Below, in pieces: positions 12,501 through 24,154 of a DNA stretch of 64,000 bases. Position 1 is the first letter of the stretch. The number at the start of each line of letters is the position of its first letter. The stretch lies in contig SWDT01000057.1 of assembly GCA_009193035.1 (NCBI GenBank), forward strand, positions 168,299 to 232,298. The letters run 5' to 3'. The position numbers were made by a program, and so were the translations under genes. Below the pieces are notes generated by a model. The model did no database searches. It saw only the letters and a program-made list of their open reading frames with translations, and was not told the DNA's origin. The stretch comes from Halicephalobus mephisto (Eukaryota; Nematoda; Chromadorea; Rhabditida; Panagrolaimidae).

Positions 12501-15500
12501 TTCTGTTATTTCTAATTTTTCATCTAATTTCACTTTAATTGGAGTAAAATCGAATGCTTTTTCATTTTTTTCTAGAAATAACAACGGATCCCAAATAATC
12601 GAATATTCATCACCATCCAAATCAGATCCAGCCATTTCATCCGGATGAGGTCTAGGACCACTTTGAGGAAAAACAATAACATCAACAAGATCATGAAGAG
12701 CCGGAATATCCACTGCTTCAAACATCCTAACATCACCTGCAACAACCGATGGATTTTTCGTTATCATCACACGACCTTTGTGGATGCATTTTGGAGTATT
12801 CGCTGTCGGATATTTCACATCACAATCAATAGTATATTGAAAGAAAACTTGACCATATTGAAGTAGACCTGTTTCGTCCACAACTCCAAACATCATTCTA
12901 CCAAGTGATCGAGGAATCCTAATTTGCATTTTTGCCACTAACTTCTCTAAAAAACATTATTTTAAAGACCAATTTCCCCAACAAATAACCATTTAAAAGT
13001 TGTTTTTTATATAAAATTATTTTCCAAACAAATAATTACTTTAGAAAACTACTTCTCACTAATAATTACTTAAAAAGCTATTTCTTAAATAAGTAAATAT
13101 TTTTGAAAAGTTATTTTTCAAACAAATAACTACTTTAGAAAACTACTTCTCACTAATAATTACTTAAAAAGCTACTTTTTTAACAAGTAATTATCTAAAA
13201 GTCGATTTAAATTAATACTTACTTTAAAAACCTACTTTTTATGTAAAATTATTCAAAACTCATTTTTTAACAAATAATTATCAAAAAACTCACGTAACGA
13301 AACAGCTGCTGTAGCTCTAAGCATAAGTCTAAAAAACGGTTCTTCTGTAATATAGAATACATGTAACCAATGATAATTTAGAAATTTAGTATATGAATTA
13401 ATAATACTTTTAGCCAAATTTTCATCTATTAATGACGAAATATTTCTTTTAATATGTTCTTCTAATAATTCACATATTCTTTTTTTTATTTTTTCATGAC
13501 ATTTAACACCTTGAAATTCTGATACTTGATCCAAAATATTAATTAATGGCTTATTTAAATTCACATTTATTGGAGTAGAAATTTTAACTATTTCCATTTT
13601 CGATTCTATTGGAGCTTTGAATTTTTTTTGGGAATTTCTAAAAATAATTGATTGTTGATACCATGGCAATTTCTTCATCATATTAGGAGGATATACTTTT
13701 AATAATTTCCTTTTTTCCATCCATTTTTTAACTCTATCAAGATCCGTATCTAGACATAAAACACCTTTGTATCCACGAAAACGAATTTGATAACACGATG
13801 GACGACATTCTCCCAATTTCAATTCATTAATTACCTTCTTACAGTACTCTCCTGAAATCCTACCTACTCCATCTGAAAAAATATATGGCTTTCCATTACT
13901 ATCCCGTCCACCAGTATAGTCATATGAATCCGAATATTGATTGTAATTCAAAATAACCCCTAATTGATGAGATTGAGTGAATACTTGACCAATTCTAGAC
14001 ATTAACTTCGGGATTGATTCTGTTGAAAACTTTCCACACGATTTACGAAATTCCACTGCATCAACGTCACTACCTCTGATGAAATAACATCCATGATCTC
14101 TCATCTGAGAATTAGACGAACCTAAGTACGAAAATTCCTGGCCTGAAAAACTCCGAAAATTACCGTAATTTACATATAAACTTACATCCAATAATCAATA
14201 CTTTGGAAAGTACAGTAACCACAGTGTCATTAATGATCGCTTCAGGAAGCGAAGACAACATTCTATTATTATCATCACGGAAAATAACACGAAGCATATT
14301 TTCTGGTTTCAAGGCCCTGAGGGAACGATTGCCCATGATCAACTCAGGACTTACGTAGAGCTTTCTTGTAGGAGTAATGACGATCTTCCTGACACGCATG
14401 TAGCCATCTTTACTCAAATCTGTCAGAACATTTGAAAACTTCAATGTGGTATCATTATACAGTATATCAAATAACTTCAATGGGGGCAACACATCAATAT
14501 TACGATCTATTTGAGTTAACATTTCTTCAAGAACAGCCACAGTACGCGAACAACCTTAAGAATTTTCAAATTTAAGAAAAATTAAAATCTGAGAAATTTA
14601 AAACAATAAAAATTTTAATTTTTCAAAAGTTCAAAATTAAAACCATACCTGCGTGATTTTTAGCAACTTCTTGTTCATCATGGTTGTAAGTTTCCGTCAC
14701 ACGTTTGACAAATTTTTCAAAAGATGCTCCATTGTCACTTAAAACAGGATGAAAAAAATGATCATACACAGGACCACCGCGAGAAGTGAGAGCTTCAATA
14801 GCATAAGCAAGCGGGAAATATTTCTCATTCTTGAGCCAATCAAATTCCATCAAATTCTTCTTGATGTATTTAGCAATAGGAACTAAAGGAAGCGATTCAA
14901 CCCTTCGAAATTCCACGATTTGTCCAACAGCTTTCTGCAGTCTATCAACCAGATCAAGGAAGTTCCTGCCCTGGAAATAAAATAACAAAACATAATTTAC
15001 AGTTTCGAAATTATTAAGTAAAATTTAGTCCAGTGTAAATAAAAAATACTGTAGATCAATGGAATTATCAGTGAGATTTAGAATTTGAATTATCTGTGGT
15101 ATTTTAAAACTCTTCATTCAGAAGTTATCGCATCTGGAGCAGATTATAGTCGTTTTCAAGTTGTAAATTACATTGTAAGTCTTCGAAAAAACTAAAATTA
15201 GACCTAGTCCAGGGGTACATCTAGAGTACTTACTATCGTTTTATTCCAAACCACACCATCATAGTAATTTTGAAACCATTGCTTCCAATCTAGTTCTCTA
15301 CACAGTAATCCTATAATATTCTACATTCTTAAAATCCCCAACATGTCTTCTAGAATTTACTCTCAGCGACACCCCCAAAACTCCCAATTCTCAATCTACA
15401 AAATTCAGAAAAAACTACACCTAACAATCCCAGAATTATCTACCGTACTGTATAAACTTACATTTTGGAAAACACAATTCAGTCTGAAACAAGAAGCATG

Positions 15501-16857
15501 AGCTATGGATTCTTCATAATTGGCTCGTTTGTTCCATGTCAAAAATCGCAATCCAAAAGGGCGGAATTTTCCTGGTTCATCTTTGTTTTCTTCTGTGATT
15601 TTGTAAATATAAACTTCAACTGGAGCTGATAGTTGTAGAATAACATCAGCAAAAAATTGGTTAGAATCAGTTCTATTATCAAAATGGAAAATAACTTTCC
15701 GAATAGCACTGTAGTTAGCTTGAAGTTCGACAATTCTCTGAAGCAACCTAGATTCCCTCTGGGTATTTTGGACATACTCATCTGGAAACATAATATTGAC
15801 GGCTTTACGGTCATGTTCAAAAAGTGCTGTCATTGTAGCTTCAATGTCTCCTTCGTTTTTAGTGTAAGTCATGAAATCCTGCATTAAGGACATGTTTTTC
15901 AACGGAGCAGCGACATATGTAGTAGGTAAAAATTCACATTTGTTCACGATGTTGCCCATATAGAATCCAGTCAAGAGAGTCAAGCATCTCAATCTGAAAC
16001 TTCCCAATTTTATATGCAAAAAAAGACAAAAATGTAAAAATAAAAATAGAAAATTCTAAAACTACACAAAGTACTAAAAAGCTATAAGAGAATTATATTT
16101 CTAAAAGTATAAAAATTATGTAAGAAAATCTATAAAGTGTAAAATACAAACAATTTAGAAGAAAATATATGAAAATAAGCAAAAATATAAATATAAAAGT
16201 AGTAGGAAATACATAGACAATAGTTCAGTACTTTAAAGATATATGGGGATATTAAAGATATTTCGAAAAATATAAAAAATCATTTAAAAACACTTTTAAA
16301 ATATAAAAAATCATTCAAAAGTACTTTAAAAATATGAAAAAAGTATTTAAAATGAGTTAAAGATATATAATGAATATAAAAAAGGATGTAAAATATATGG
16401 GGAAAAAGTTAAAAATACTTTGGAAATATATAAAAATGAAAACTAAAACTTACGCAAATTTCTTTGGAAAAATTTCCTTACTCACGAGTGAAATTGAAAT
16501 CGTTGAGGATTTTTTCATGTTTTTGGTTGATAAACGACCTCGGATATCGTCACAGACAAGGTTGATCTCGCGAATAGAGCTGGAAACATAGGTATGGCAC
16601 AGATTGCGCTCCGAAACCTCCTCGTCGACGGGCACCTCATACCCGAACTCCCACTCAGCTTTAGGGTCGTCTGGATTGTTGTCCAAAACGTAGTTACCGA
16701 CGAAATAAACGTTTTTGATATATTGATAACATGAAAAATTCTCTATTTCCTAAAATTTGAAAATTAACTTTTTTTTTACATAAAAACTTACATGTTTCAA
16801 AAAACTAAGAGTATCTTCGGGAAAATCCCTGAATGTTGCTTTGCAGTAGACCTTCAT
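9559..16857 (-). CDS. RNA-dependent RNA polymerase, EGO-1/RRF-1 family
   Basis: Cellular RNA-dependent RNA polymerases make secondary small interfering RNAs on target transcripts. Ten exons join in frame on the minus strand: 16857-16792, 16749-16454, 15993-15462, 14970-14649, 14554-14186, 14142-13294, 12946-12036, 11412-10842, 10349-9816, 9773-9559, giving about 1554 residues (EGO-1 and RRF-1 are about 1600). The catalytic region spans exons 6 and 7: IFSDGVGRIS, then KMQIRIPRSLGRMMFGVVDE, then the metal-binding DLDGDEY with all three aspartates. Exon 1 (MKVYCKATFRDFPEDT) follows a TTTTCAG that suits cis- or trans-splicing. Introns 3 and 8 hold the same 457 bp sequence. Intron 6 (12947-13293) has a tandem repeat of about 110 bp. 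EGO-1 and RRF-1 cannot be told apart here. The gene appears intact. Confidence 0.93.
10354..10810. repeat. 457 bp intronic repeat, copy 1 (polymerase intron 8)
   Basis: This sequence fills almost all of the 492-base intron 8 of the RNA-dependent RNA polymerase gene. It is over 90% identical by eye, in the same orientation, to 14987-15443. It starts AAAACATAATTTACAG and ends CCCAGAATTATCTAC. It has no long open frame. An inserted element, a copied intron, or gene conversion between introns are all possible. Confidence 0.9.
14987..15443. repeat. 457 bp intronic repeat, copy 2 (polymerase intron 3)
   Basis: The second copy of the element at 10354-10810, filling most of the 491-base intron 3 of the same gene. 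Differences are scattered substitutions and a few short indels, such as near 15019. The host introns differ in phase (0 here, 1 for intron 8), and the flanking exons are unrelated, so this is not an exon duplication. Confidence 0.9.
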
Positions 16858-18207
16858 CTTCGGCAGACAGACGAATTGAAGAAAAACTGAAAATTAAAAA
16901 AGTAATTTTTAATCGAAAAAATAAAAAACAATGAAAAACGAAGAACAGCGTGAGGATTCTTACCCGTTTTTCCAGTTTTCAGATTTTCCGTTTGAGAGTC
17001 AGGTGGCGAAAACGGTCTGTATCGGAACAGTTTTATCGAAAAATTAAAATTAAAGCGTTCGTGTTTTAAAAAATTTAATGAAACTATTTAATTTTTTACT
17101 GAATATATTTAATTTAGTTTTTACATTAATACATTAATACAGTAATAAAAAATCGTTATTCTGTACGTATATAAAAAACTGCTTTACACTTGGATTCTGA
17201 ATTTGAAAAAAATTATAAAATTAATATTCCGAAAATATACTGTAGTGGTGGCATATTTTGATAAAGCTTAAAATTCCGATTCGAATGACATATAACATCC
17301 TAAGGAAAAAATCGAATTTGATATATCAAAAATTATTTGGAAAATTTGTCCGTAATTTGGCCTAAAATTGTTAATAACTTAATAATAGTGGAATTTCAAA
17401 AAATGTTGATATATCAAATAAAATAAAGAAGTCAATTTTTATCGAACAATAGAAAAATAATCGAATTCGATCAACTCTGGACCGAAATAGGAAATCTCAC
17501 TAATACCGCAAGATCATTCCTGTTAAACTTTTTCTAGAATATTTCGAAATAATAAAGTTTTTTATTTGGAAATTTAACAAAGAATAACATGGAATTATCG
17601 AAGGTAACAATAATTCAATTTTTATTATTTTATATTTATTATTATTGAAATCACTAAAAAGTAGATCTAAATTTAGAAAATCCAGAAATTGACACATCAA
17701 TTTTTATATAAAAAATTTCGATTTTTTGTCATGTATTTTATCTGAAGAAATATTCAAAAAACTAAACTGATTTATTTTTTAAATTACTTAATCCAATTTT
17801 TTGAATATTTTGCAATTTTTTTCTGGAAATTAAAAAAGTACTTTTTATTATTCAATGTATTATTAGTTATTTAATAAATATACTGTGAAAATTGAAATTT
17901 ATATAAAACTTTAAAAATAATGAATTTTATTTAATTTTTTCCACACAACTGAAAACAGCTGGTCCTGGAGCGAAAATCGGACGAGGTTCGACTTTGGCGC
18001 TCTTTTCGTCTCGCAAACAATAATAATTTTATTTTTGAACTTTTTTAATTTTAAATTTTTTAAAATTTTACTAAAAATCATTGATTTTTGTTTTTCTAAT
18101 CATTTTAGAAATTTTTATTTCTCGTTTTTTAAATTTTAATAATTGTTTTAAATGTTTTATTTCCGTGTTTTTTTTACTTTTTAGATGATGTTTTTTGAGA
18201 TTTCGCA
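16858..18207. other. Intergenic space between divergent polymerase and RFC genes
   Basis: About 1350 bp with no gene seen. It holds a dispersed repeat (17242-17534) and AT-rich DNA. A more GC-rich patch at 17945-18020 (near CAGCTGGTCCTGGAGCG), just before the RFC gene, is the best promoter candidate. Confidence 0.45.
17242..17534. repeat. Dispersed repeat A, copy 1
   Basis: About 293 bp that reappears in the same orientation at 53781-54072, roughly 36 kb away. Shared landmarks are GACATATAACATCC, CATAATTTGGCC-like text, TTAATAACTTAATAATAG and CGAATTCGATCAACTCTGG. No coding frame. Probably a non-autonomous mobile element. Confidence 0.85.
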
Positions 18208-19655
18208 ATGCATGCCTTTCTGACCGGAGCTAATCCAGGAGCCGTTCCTAAGCCCAAGAAACAACAGGTCGGAGAAGAATGTATTCCTTGGGTTGAAAAA
18301 TAGTAAGTTTTCAATTTTTCTATGTAAATATAAATCCTAAATCCACTTGTAGTCGACCGAAGAAAGTTGACGAACTTGTTCATCAAGACGAAGTTGTTGC
18401 TGTTCTGAAGAAATGCGTTTCAGGAGCTGCTGTATGTCATTCTCAATGTTTTTGATATATGGACTTTTATTTTTAGCTCCCGAATTTGCTTTTCTACGGC
18501 CCTCCAGGTACAGGCAAAACTTCTGCCGCCGTTGCTCTTTGTCGCCAGCTGTTCAGGAACGCAGATGCTTACAAGGACCGTGTTCTCGAGCTCAACGCCT
18601 CTGACGAAAGAGGCATCGATGTCGTCAGAACAAGAGTAAGCACTTTGATTTCAGTTGTTCATCAACGTAAGCGGTATTTCGGGCTTACAGTGCCAATCAT
18701 AACATTTCCAAAATAGTTTCTAATCCTAGAGAATAGATAGCGGGATTTGAACTTCATATATCCCAATCCAGAAAGTTCTAAACCTTAAATTACGAAATAA
18801 TCATGCAAGGTTGAAATTTTAGGTTGTTTTTAGTTTTTTAGGATCTTCTGGAAATGTTCATTTTTAACTCTTATGTTAACTTATATCTTTTAGATCAAGA
18901 ATTTTGCCCGTCAGACAGTGAGTACTCATTTTTCCAACGTGGCTATTCCCGGATTGCGGATTATTATCCTGGACGAGGCCGATGCCATGACGAGTGCGGC
19001 CCAATCTGCTCTGAGAAGAACGATGGAGACGGAATCTCACTCAACTCGGTTCTTCTTGGTCTGCAATTACGTCTCCAGAATTATCGAGCCATTGACGTCC
19101 AGATGTGCAAAATTCCGATTTAAGCCTTTGCCAAATGATGTTCAAAAAGAAAGGTAAATTTTAATCGATTTTAATTTAAAAAAATAAATTTTTAGACTTC
19201 GGATGATTTGCGAAAAAGAAAATGTCAATATCGACGAAGTTGCCGTTGATGAACTTGTGGAAATTAGCAATGGTGATCTCCGGAAGTCGATTACTCTGCT
19301 TCAGTCGATCTCTGCCGCAGGGAAGCCGATTACAGTCAACGACGTCCGGGAGATGAGCGGCTACATTCCGGACGAAACGCTCCAAAAATTTCTCTCTATT
19401 TGTGAATCTACTGATTTTCAGAAAATTCACACATTTGTTAGACAATTCAGATCTCAAGGATACGGTGTCTATCAGGCGTTGCATCAGATTTCAGAAGTTT
19501 TGGTGAAGAATTCAGAAATTAACGCTGTAACGAAAGCGAAAATTTTTGACAAACTTGGCGAAATCGAAAGTTATCTCCTAGATGGAAGCAGTGAATATCT
19601 GGCTCTGATGAATATGGCTGTTACGTTGCAGGAATTATTTGCCCAAGCTGCTTAA
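18208..19655 (+). CDS. Replication factor C small subunit (human RFC4 / yeast Rfc2 type)
   Basis: A subunit of the clamp loader that opens PCNA and loads it on primed DNA in the nucleus. Five exons (18208-18302, 18353-18431, 18477-18635, 18894-19153, 19196-19655) give 350 residues; human RFC4 has 363. AAA+ motifs are complete: Walker [10 protein letters not shown] in exon 3, Walker B ILDEADAM, and the arginine-finger SRC motif in [10 protein letters not shown]. The segment [14 protein letters not shown] is that of human RFC4, not RFC2, RFC3 or RFC5. It is preceded by [12 protein letters not shown], a family signature. Worm naming (rfc-2 or rfc-4) is left open because the numbering differs between species. 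Confidence 0.94.
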
Positions 19656-19909
19656 GGATTATCTGTCTTATTTAATTTTAAATTTATCTCCGTTTTTGGT
19701 TTTGTTTCATCGGGTTGGAAATTTCGGTCTTGTTATTTTGAAAAGTCGAATAAAATAGTAAATTTGTCGGTTTTTGAGAAAGAAATATTTAGTCGACCTT
19801 TAGAATTGGAAATAACGCGGCTCTCCGTCGCCAGACATCCCCCTTTGAGACTGTTTTGTGAGAGAGCTATCCAATGTTTTTGGTTTTGCGTTGTTAGGAT
19901 TTGTCTATC

Positions 19910-20775
19910 TTTAAAAATCATTGTTTTTTGATTTTTTCTTTCTATTTCTATTATATACAGTAGATCCTGAGATTTTGATATATGAAGACAAAAAATCACT
20001 GGGAAATTAATTCATAAGGGAGATGAAGATTCTATGTTTCTAAAATTTCTTTATTTCCTTTTTAAAATTCATTGTTTTTTGATTTTTTCCTTTTATTTCT
20101 ATTATATACAGTATATCCTGAAATTTTGATATATGAAGACAAAAAATCACTGAGAAATTGATTCATAACGTTTTCGAAAGAACCATCCTATGTTTTTAGT
20201 TTTGCGCTCCTAAGTTTCGTCTATTTTATCTTTAAAAATCATTGTTTTTCTTTTTCTTTCTCTTATTTATGTTACATACAGTATATTTTAGGGTTTTGAT
20301 ATATGAAGACAAGAAATTGTCAGACAAATGTTATGTAACGGTTTCGAAAGAAAAGTATCCTATATTCTCAATGTTCCTGAATTTCTTCTATTTTATTTTT
20401 TAAAATTACTATTTTCCATTAGTTTGTATTAGATATAGTATATTTCTGATGTGGAATATTATAAGAAAATCGATTTATGGTGGTTTTAGAAGAGAGAGGT
20501 ATCCTAAACTTTCATCTCGACTTTCTCTAACTTTTTTATTTTTAATTTTTATATATTTTTTATTTTATTTGGATTAGATATAATGTATTTTTGGATTTCT
20601 TATGTGGAGTATTATAAGAAAATCGATTTGTGATGGTTTTAGAAGAGAAAGAGAGGTATCCTAAACTTCCATTTTGAGTTTCTCTAATTTTGTATTTTAT
20701 TTTTAATTTTTATATATTTTTTTTTATTTAGATTAGATATAATGTATTTTTGGATTTCTTATGTGGAGTATTACA
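19910..20775. repeat. Tandem array of diverged ~130-170 bp units
   Basis: About six head-to-tail units between the RFC and dif-1 genes. The first three share AAATCATTGTTTTTTGATT, TATTATATACAGTA and TTTTGATATATGAAGACA. The last three share TAGATATAATGTATTTTTGG and TTAGAAGAGAGA-like text. Each unit differs from the next. No coding frame. Confidence 0.75.
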
Positions 20776-21061
20776 AAGTAATCGCTTTATAGGTTATTTA
20801 CGTGGTCACTCGGTTGTAATCAGTAGGTGTTCCGTTGTCTTCTTTTACTTGCACTTTGATTTGTTCAAAGTACTCCAATTTTCCCGTTCACTGCGGATTG
20901 AAACTACGGACTTTGAAATATGTAGTGCCTGGTCGTGTTTGCCGCCAATATTCAGATTATATCAAATTTTCCGTTTTTTCTTGTTTTTAAAATATATAAT
21001 TTTAGGTGGTTAATTTTGCATCTTCTTTATTGTAAATACAGTTTTACTGTGATTATCAATA

Positions 21062-23599
21062 ATGTCGAATACAAATTTTATTGAAAATTTCGTTGCTGGA
21101 GGAGTTGGAGGAGTCTTCACTGTTGCCACGGGACATCCGTTCGACACCGTCAAGGTCCGTCTCCAGACAGCCCCGGCCCCCAAACCCGGAGAACCCCCGC
21201 TTTTCAAAGGAGCTGCGGATTGTGTTCGTCAAACAATTAAAAAAGAAGGATTTCTTGTAAGTTTTTTATATGAAATTTAAATTTTAAAGAATTCTAAATT
21301 ATTTTGAAAACTTTAATGTGGAATTTAAAAAATAATTTTAGGCAAATTTTTAGTTTTTTATATGAAATTCCAGTAGAAAGTTTTTGATTTCTCTAGATTT
21401 GAATAGAAAGTAGTTATTAAATTTTGAGATTTATATGAAAAGGAAAAATTGCCTTCAAAATCCAGAACTCTGAGGATTAGTCCCTAAATTTTTGTCATAG
21501 AATCTGTAGATATGTTTAAATTTGAATAGAAAATCCTTATATTACAGTAATGGGACCTGTAGATTCTGAATTTTATATGGAAGTAAAAAATTACTCTTCG
21601 AAATTTTATATTCTGGAAACTAGTCCTTGTATTTCTACTTTAGAATTTCTTAAATATCCTTGAATTTGAATAAAAAATCCTTATATTACAGTAATGGGAC
21701 CTGTAGATTCTGAATTTTATATGAAAGTAAAAAATTAATTTCTTGAATTTTATATTCTGGAGATTCATGCCTAAATTTTTGAGCTTAGAACTGAAGCATA
21801 GATTTTGTAATTCAATTTTTTATAAAATTTGATATAAAAAAGTTTTCAGGCTTTATATCGTGGTATGGGAGCTCCGTTGGTAGGAGTAACTCCTTTATTC
21901 GCTGTTTTCTTCGGTGGTTGTTCTGTGGGTCGATGGCTTCAACAGAAAGATCCAAACACGGAGTTAACTTTTATTCAAAATTTTAATGCTGGAGCTTTGG
22001 CAGGAGTTTTTACAACAGCAGTTATGGTACCTGGAGAACGTATAAAATGTATTCTTCAAGTTCAGTCAATGGGTCATTCTACAAGTGATGTTAAATACAA
22101 TGGACCAATTGACGTCATCAAGAAGCTTTATGCTCAGGGGGGCATCAGAAGTATCTACAGAGGCACAGCAGCTACGCTTCTTCGAGGTTTGGATTTTTTG
22201 AATTAAATTAATTTTAAAAATATTATGGAAAAAATTGAAATAATTGTAAAAATATGAAAAAATTCAGATTTTTAAAATTAAAATAATTGTAAAAATATTA
22301 TGAAAAAAGCAGTTTTTTAAATTTAAGATGTTTATAAAAATATGAAAAACTCGGGATTTTTGAAATTAAAATAATTGTAAAAATATTATGAAAAAAGCAG
22401 TTTTTTAAATTTAAGATGTTTATAAAAATATGAAAAACTCGGGATTTTTGAAATTAAAATAATTGTAAAAATATTATGAAAAAAGCAGTTTTTTAAATTT
22501 AAGACGTTTATAAAAATATGAAAAAGTCAGAATTTTAAAAATTGAAATAATTGTAAAAATATGAAAAAATTAAGATTTTTGAAATTAAAATAATTGTAAA
22601 AATATTATGGAAAAAGTCAGAATTTATATGTGAAAAGTTTTATGCGAGTGAATTTTCGTGTTTATTGATTGAAAATTTTATGAATTGACAAATATGTTCG
22701 ATTGGTGAATTTTTGACGATTGATCTTGGACAATTTTTTAAATTTAAATTTAAAATTACATAGAATTAGCTATGTTACTGTAGTGAGAAAACAGATATTC
22801 GTTGATAGTATTAATTTTTACACTTGTGTCTCAATTGGAAAATTTTGAAATTTGTTTTTGGAATTATTTTTCGATGTTTTTATAAAAATATAAATTGTAT
22901 TTTTAAAATTATTAAAAAAAATAATTTTTATACTTTTTGGTTTCGATTGAAAAATTTTAAAATTTTTTTTGAAATTATTTTTTTGATGTTTTTATAAAAA
23001 TATAAATTGTATTTTTAAAATTAAAAAAAAAATAATTTTTATACTTTTTGGTCTTGATTGAAAAAATTTAAGAATTTTTTTGAAATTATTTTTCGATGTT
23101 TTTATAAAAACATAAATTGTATTTTTAAAATTAAAAAAAAGTGATTTTTATACTTTTTGGTTTTGATTGGAAATTTTTTTTCGATGTTTTGTAAAAAAAG
23201 TTTATTTTTTATAATTTGATAATGTTGTATTTTGCAGATATTCCTGCTAGTGGTGCTTATTTATCTGTCTATGAATTTTTGAAGAAGAAATTTGCTGGAG
23301 ATGACCATAACAAGAAACTTTCTCCAGGTGCAACATTGTGTGCTGGTGGATTTGCTGGAATTGCAAATTGGGCTGTATGTATTCCAGCGGATGTACTTAA
23401 ATCTCGTTTACAAACAGCTCCTGAAGGAAAATATCCAGATGGAATACGTGGAGTTTTTCGTGAAATAATTCGTGAAGAAGGACCGGCAGCTTTGTTCAAG
23501 GGCTTCGTTCCGGTTATGTTACGTGCTTTCCCTGCGAATGCGGCTTGTTTCTTTGGAGTTGAATTGACTCTTTCTTTCATTCGCCAGTTACGCTCTTAA
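21062..23599 (+). CDS. dif-1: Mitochondrial carnitine/acylcarnitine carrier (DIF-1, SLC25A20 type)
   Basis: An inner-membrane carrier that exchanges acylcarnitines for free carnitine to feed beta-oxidation. Three exons (21062-21256, 21850-22186, 23238-23599) encode 297 residues, the usual carrier length. The three-fold mitochondrial carrier signature is complete: HPFDTVKVRLQ, VPGERIKC and IPADVLKSRLQ, each on an odd-numbered helix. The segments PLVGVTPLFAVFFGGC and ATLLRDIPAS match C. elegans DIF-1. Introns 1 and 2 carry AT-rich tandem repeats. The promoter is probably the GC-richer stretch at 20780-21000. A minisatellite starts 35 bases after the stop. Confidence 0.96.
22255..22625. repeat. 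Tandem repeat in dif-1 intron 2, ~88 bp unit
   Basis: Three nearly identical units and flanking partial ones. Each contains AATTGTAAAAATATTATG, AAAAAAGCAGTTTTTTAAAT and TATGAAAAACTCGGG. Near identity between units suggests recent expansion. Noncoding. Confidence 0.85.
22850..23195. repeat. Second tandem repeat in dif-1 intron 2, ~120 bp unit
   Basis: Three units carrying CGATGTTTTTATAAAAATA, AAATTGTATTTTTAAAATTA and TTTTTATACTTTTTGG, with a decayed fourth next to exon 3. Together with the array at 22255-22625, most of this intron is tandem repeat. Confidence 0.8.
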
Positions 23600-23633
23600 T
23601 TTTAGCCATGTACTCTGAAGGGATTTTTATTTT

Positions 23634-24003
23634 TAGTATACTGTAATAGGGAGATATTTATTTAGGTATACTGTAATAGGAAAGTTTTTGTTTTCAGTAT
23701 ACTGTAATAGAAAAGTTTGTTTTAGGTGTACTGTAATAGGGGGATTTCTGTTTTCAGTATACTGTAATGGGGATTTTTGTTTTCAGTATACTGTAATGGA
23801 GATTTTTGTTTTAGGTGTACTGTAACTGAGAAATCTTTAGGTGTACTGTAATAGGAATACTTTTATTTTAAGCATACTGTAACAGGGAGATTTTCTCTTT
23901 CGGTGTACTGTAGTGGAAATTTTTCTTTTTGGTATACTGTAATAGGGAGGTTTTTGAGTGTACTGTAATAGAAATCTTTTTGGGTATACCGTAATGGGGT
24001 GGT
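23634..24003. repeat. Minisatellite, 13 units of GTATACTGTAATAGG
   Basis: Thirteen copies of GTATACTGTAATAGG or a close variant (GTGTACTGTAATAGG, GCATACTGTAACAGG), spaced about 25-32 bases by T-rich spacers. It begins 35 bases after the dif-1 stop and ends about 150 bases before the end of the truncated DEG/ENaC gene on the other strand. The core resembles the TACTGTAG words common in Caenorhabditis noncoding DNA. Confidence 0.85.
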
Positions 24004-24154
24004 TTTTGGAGAATTTTTATTTTACTATTACCTGTTTCGAAACAACGCTTTCTGTTTTTTTAGAAAGTATCCACTATGTTAAAAATAGTGAAAATTTGAA
24101 TGTTATTTAAAATTGTATTACAATAAAGAAGATGTATAATTGGATTACGGTAAT

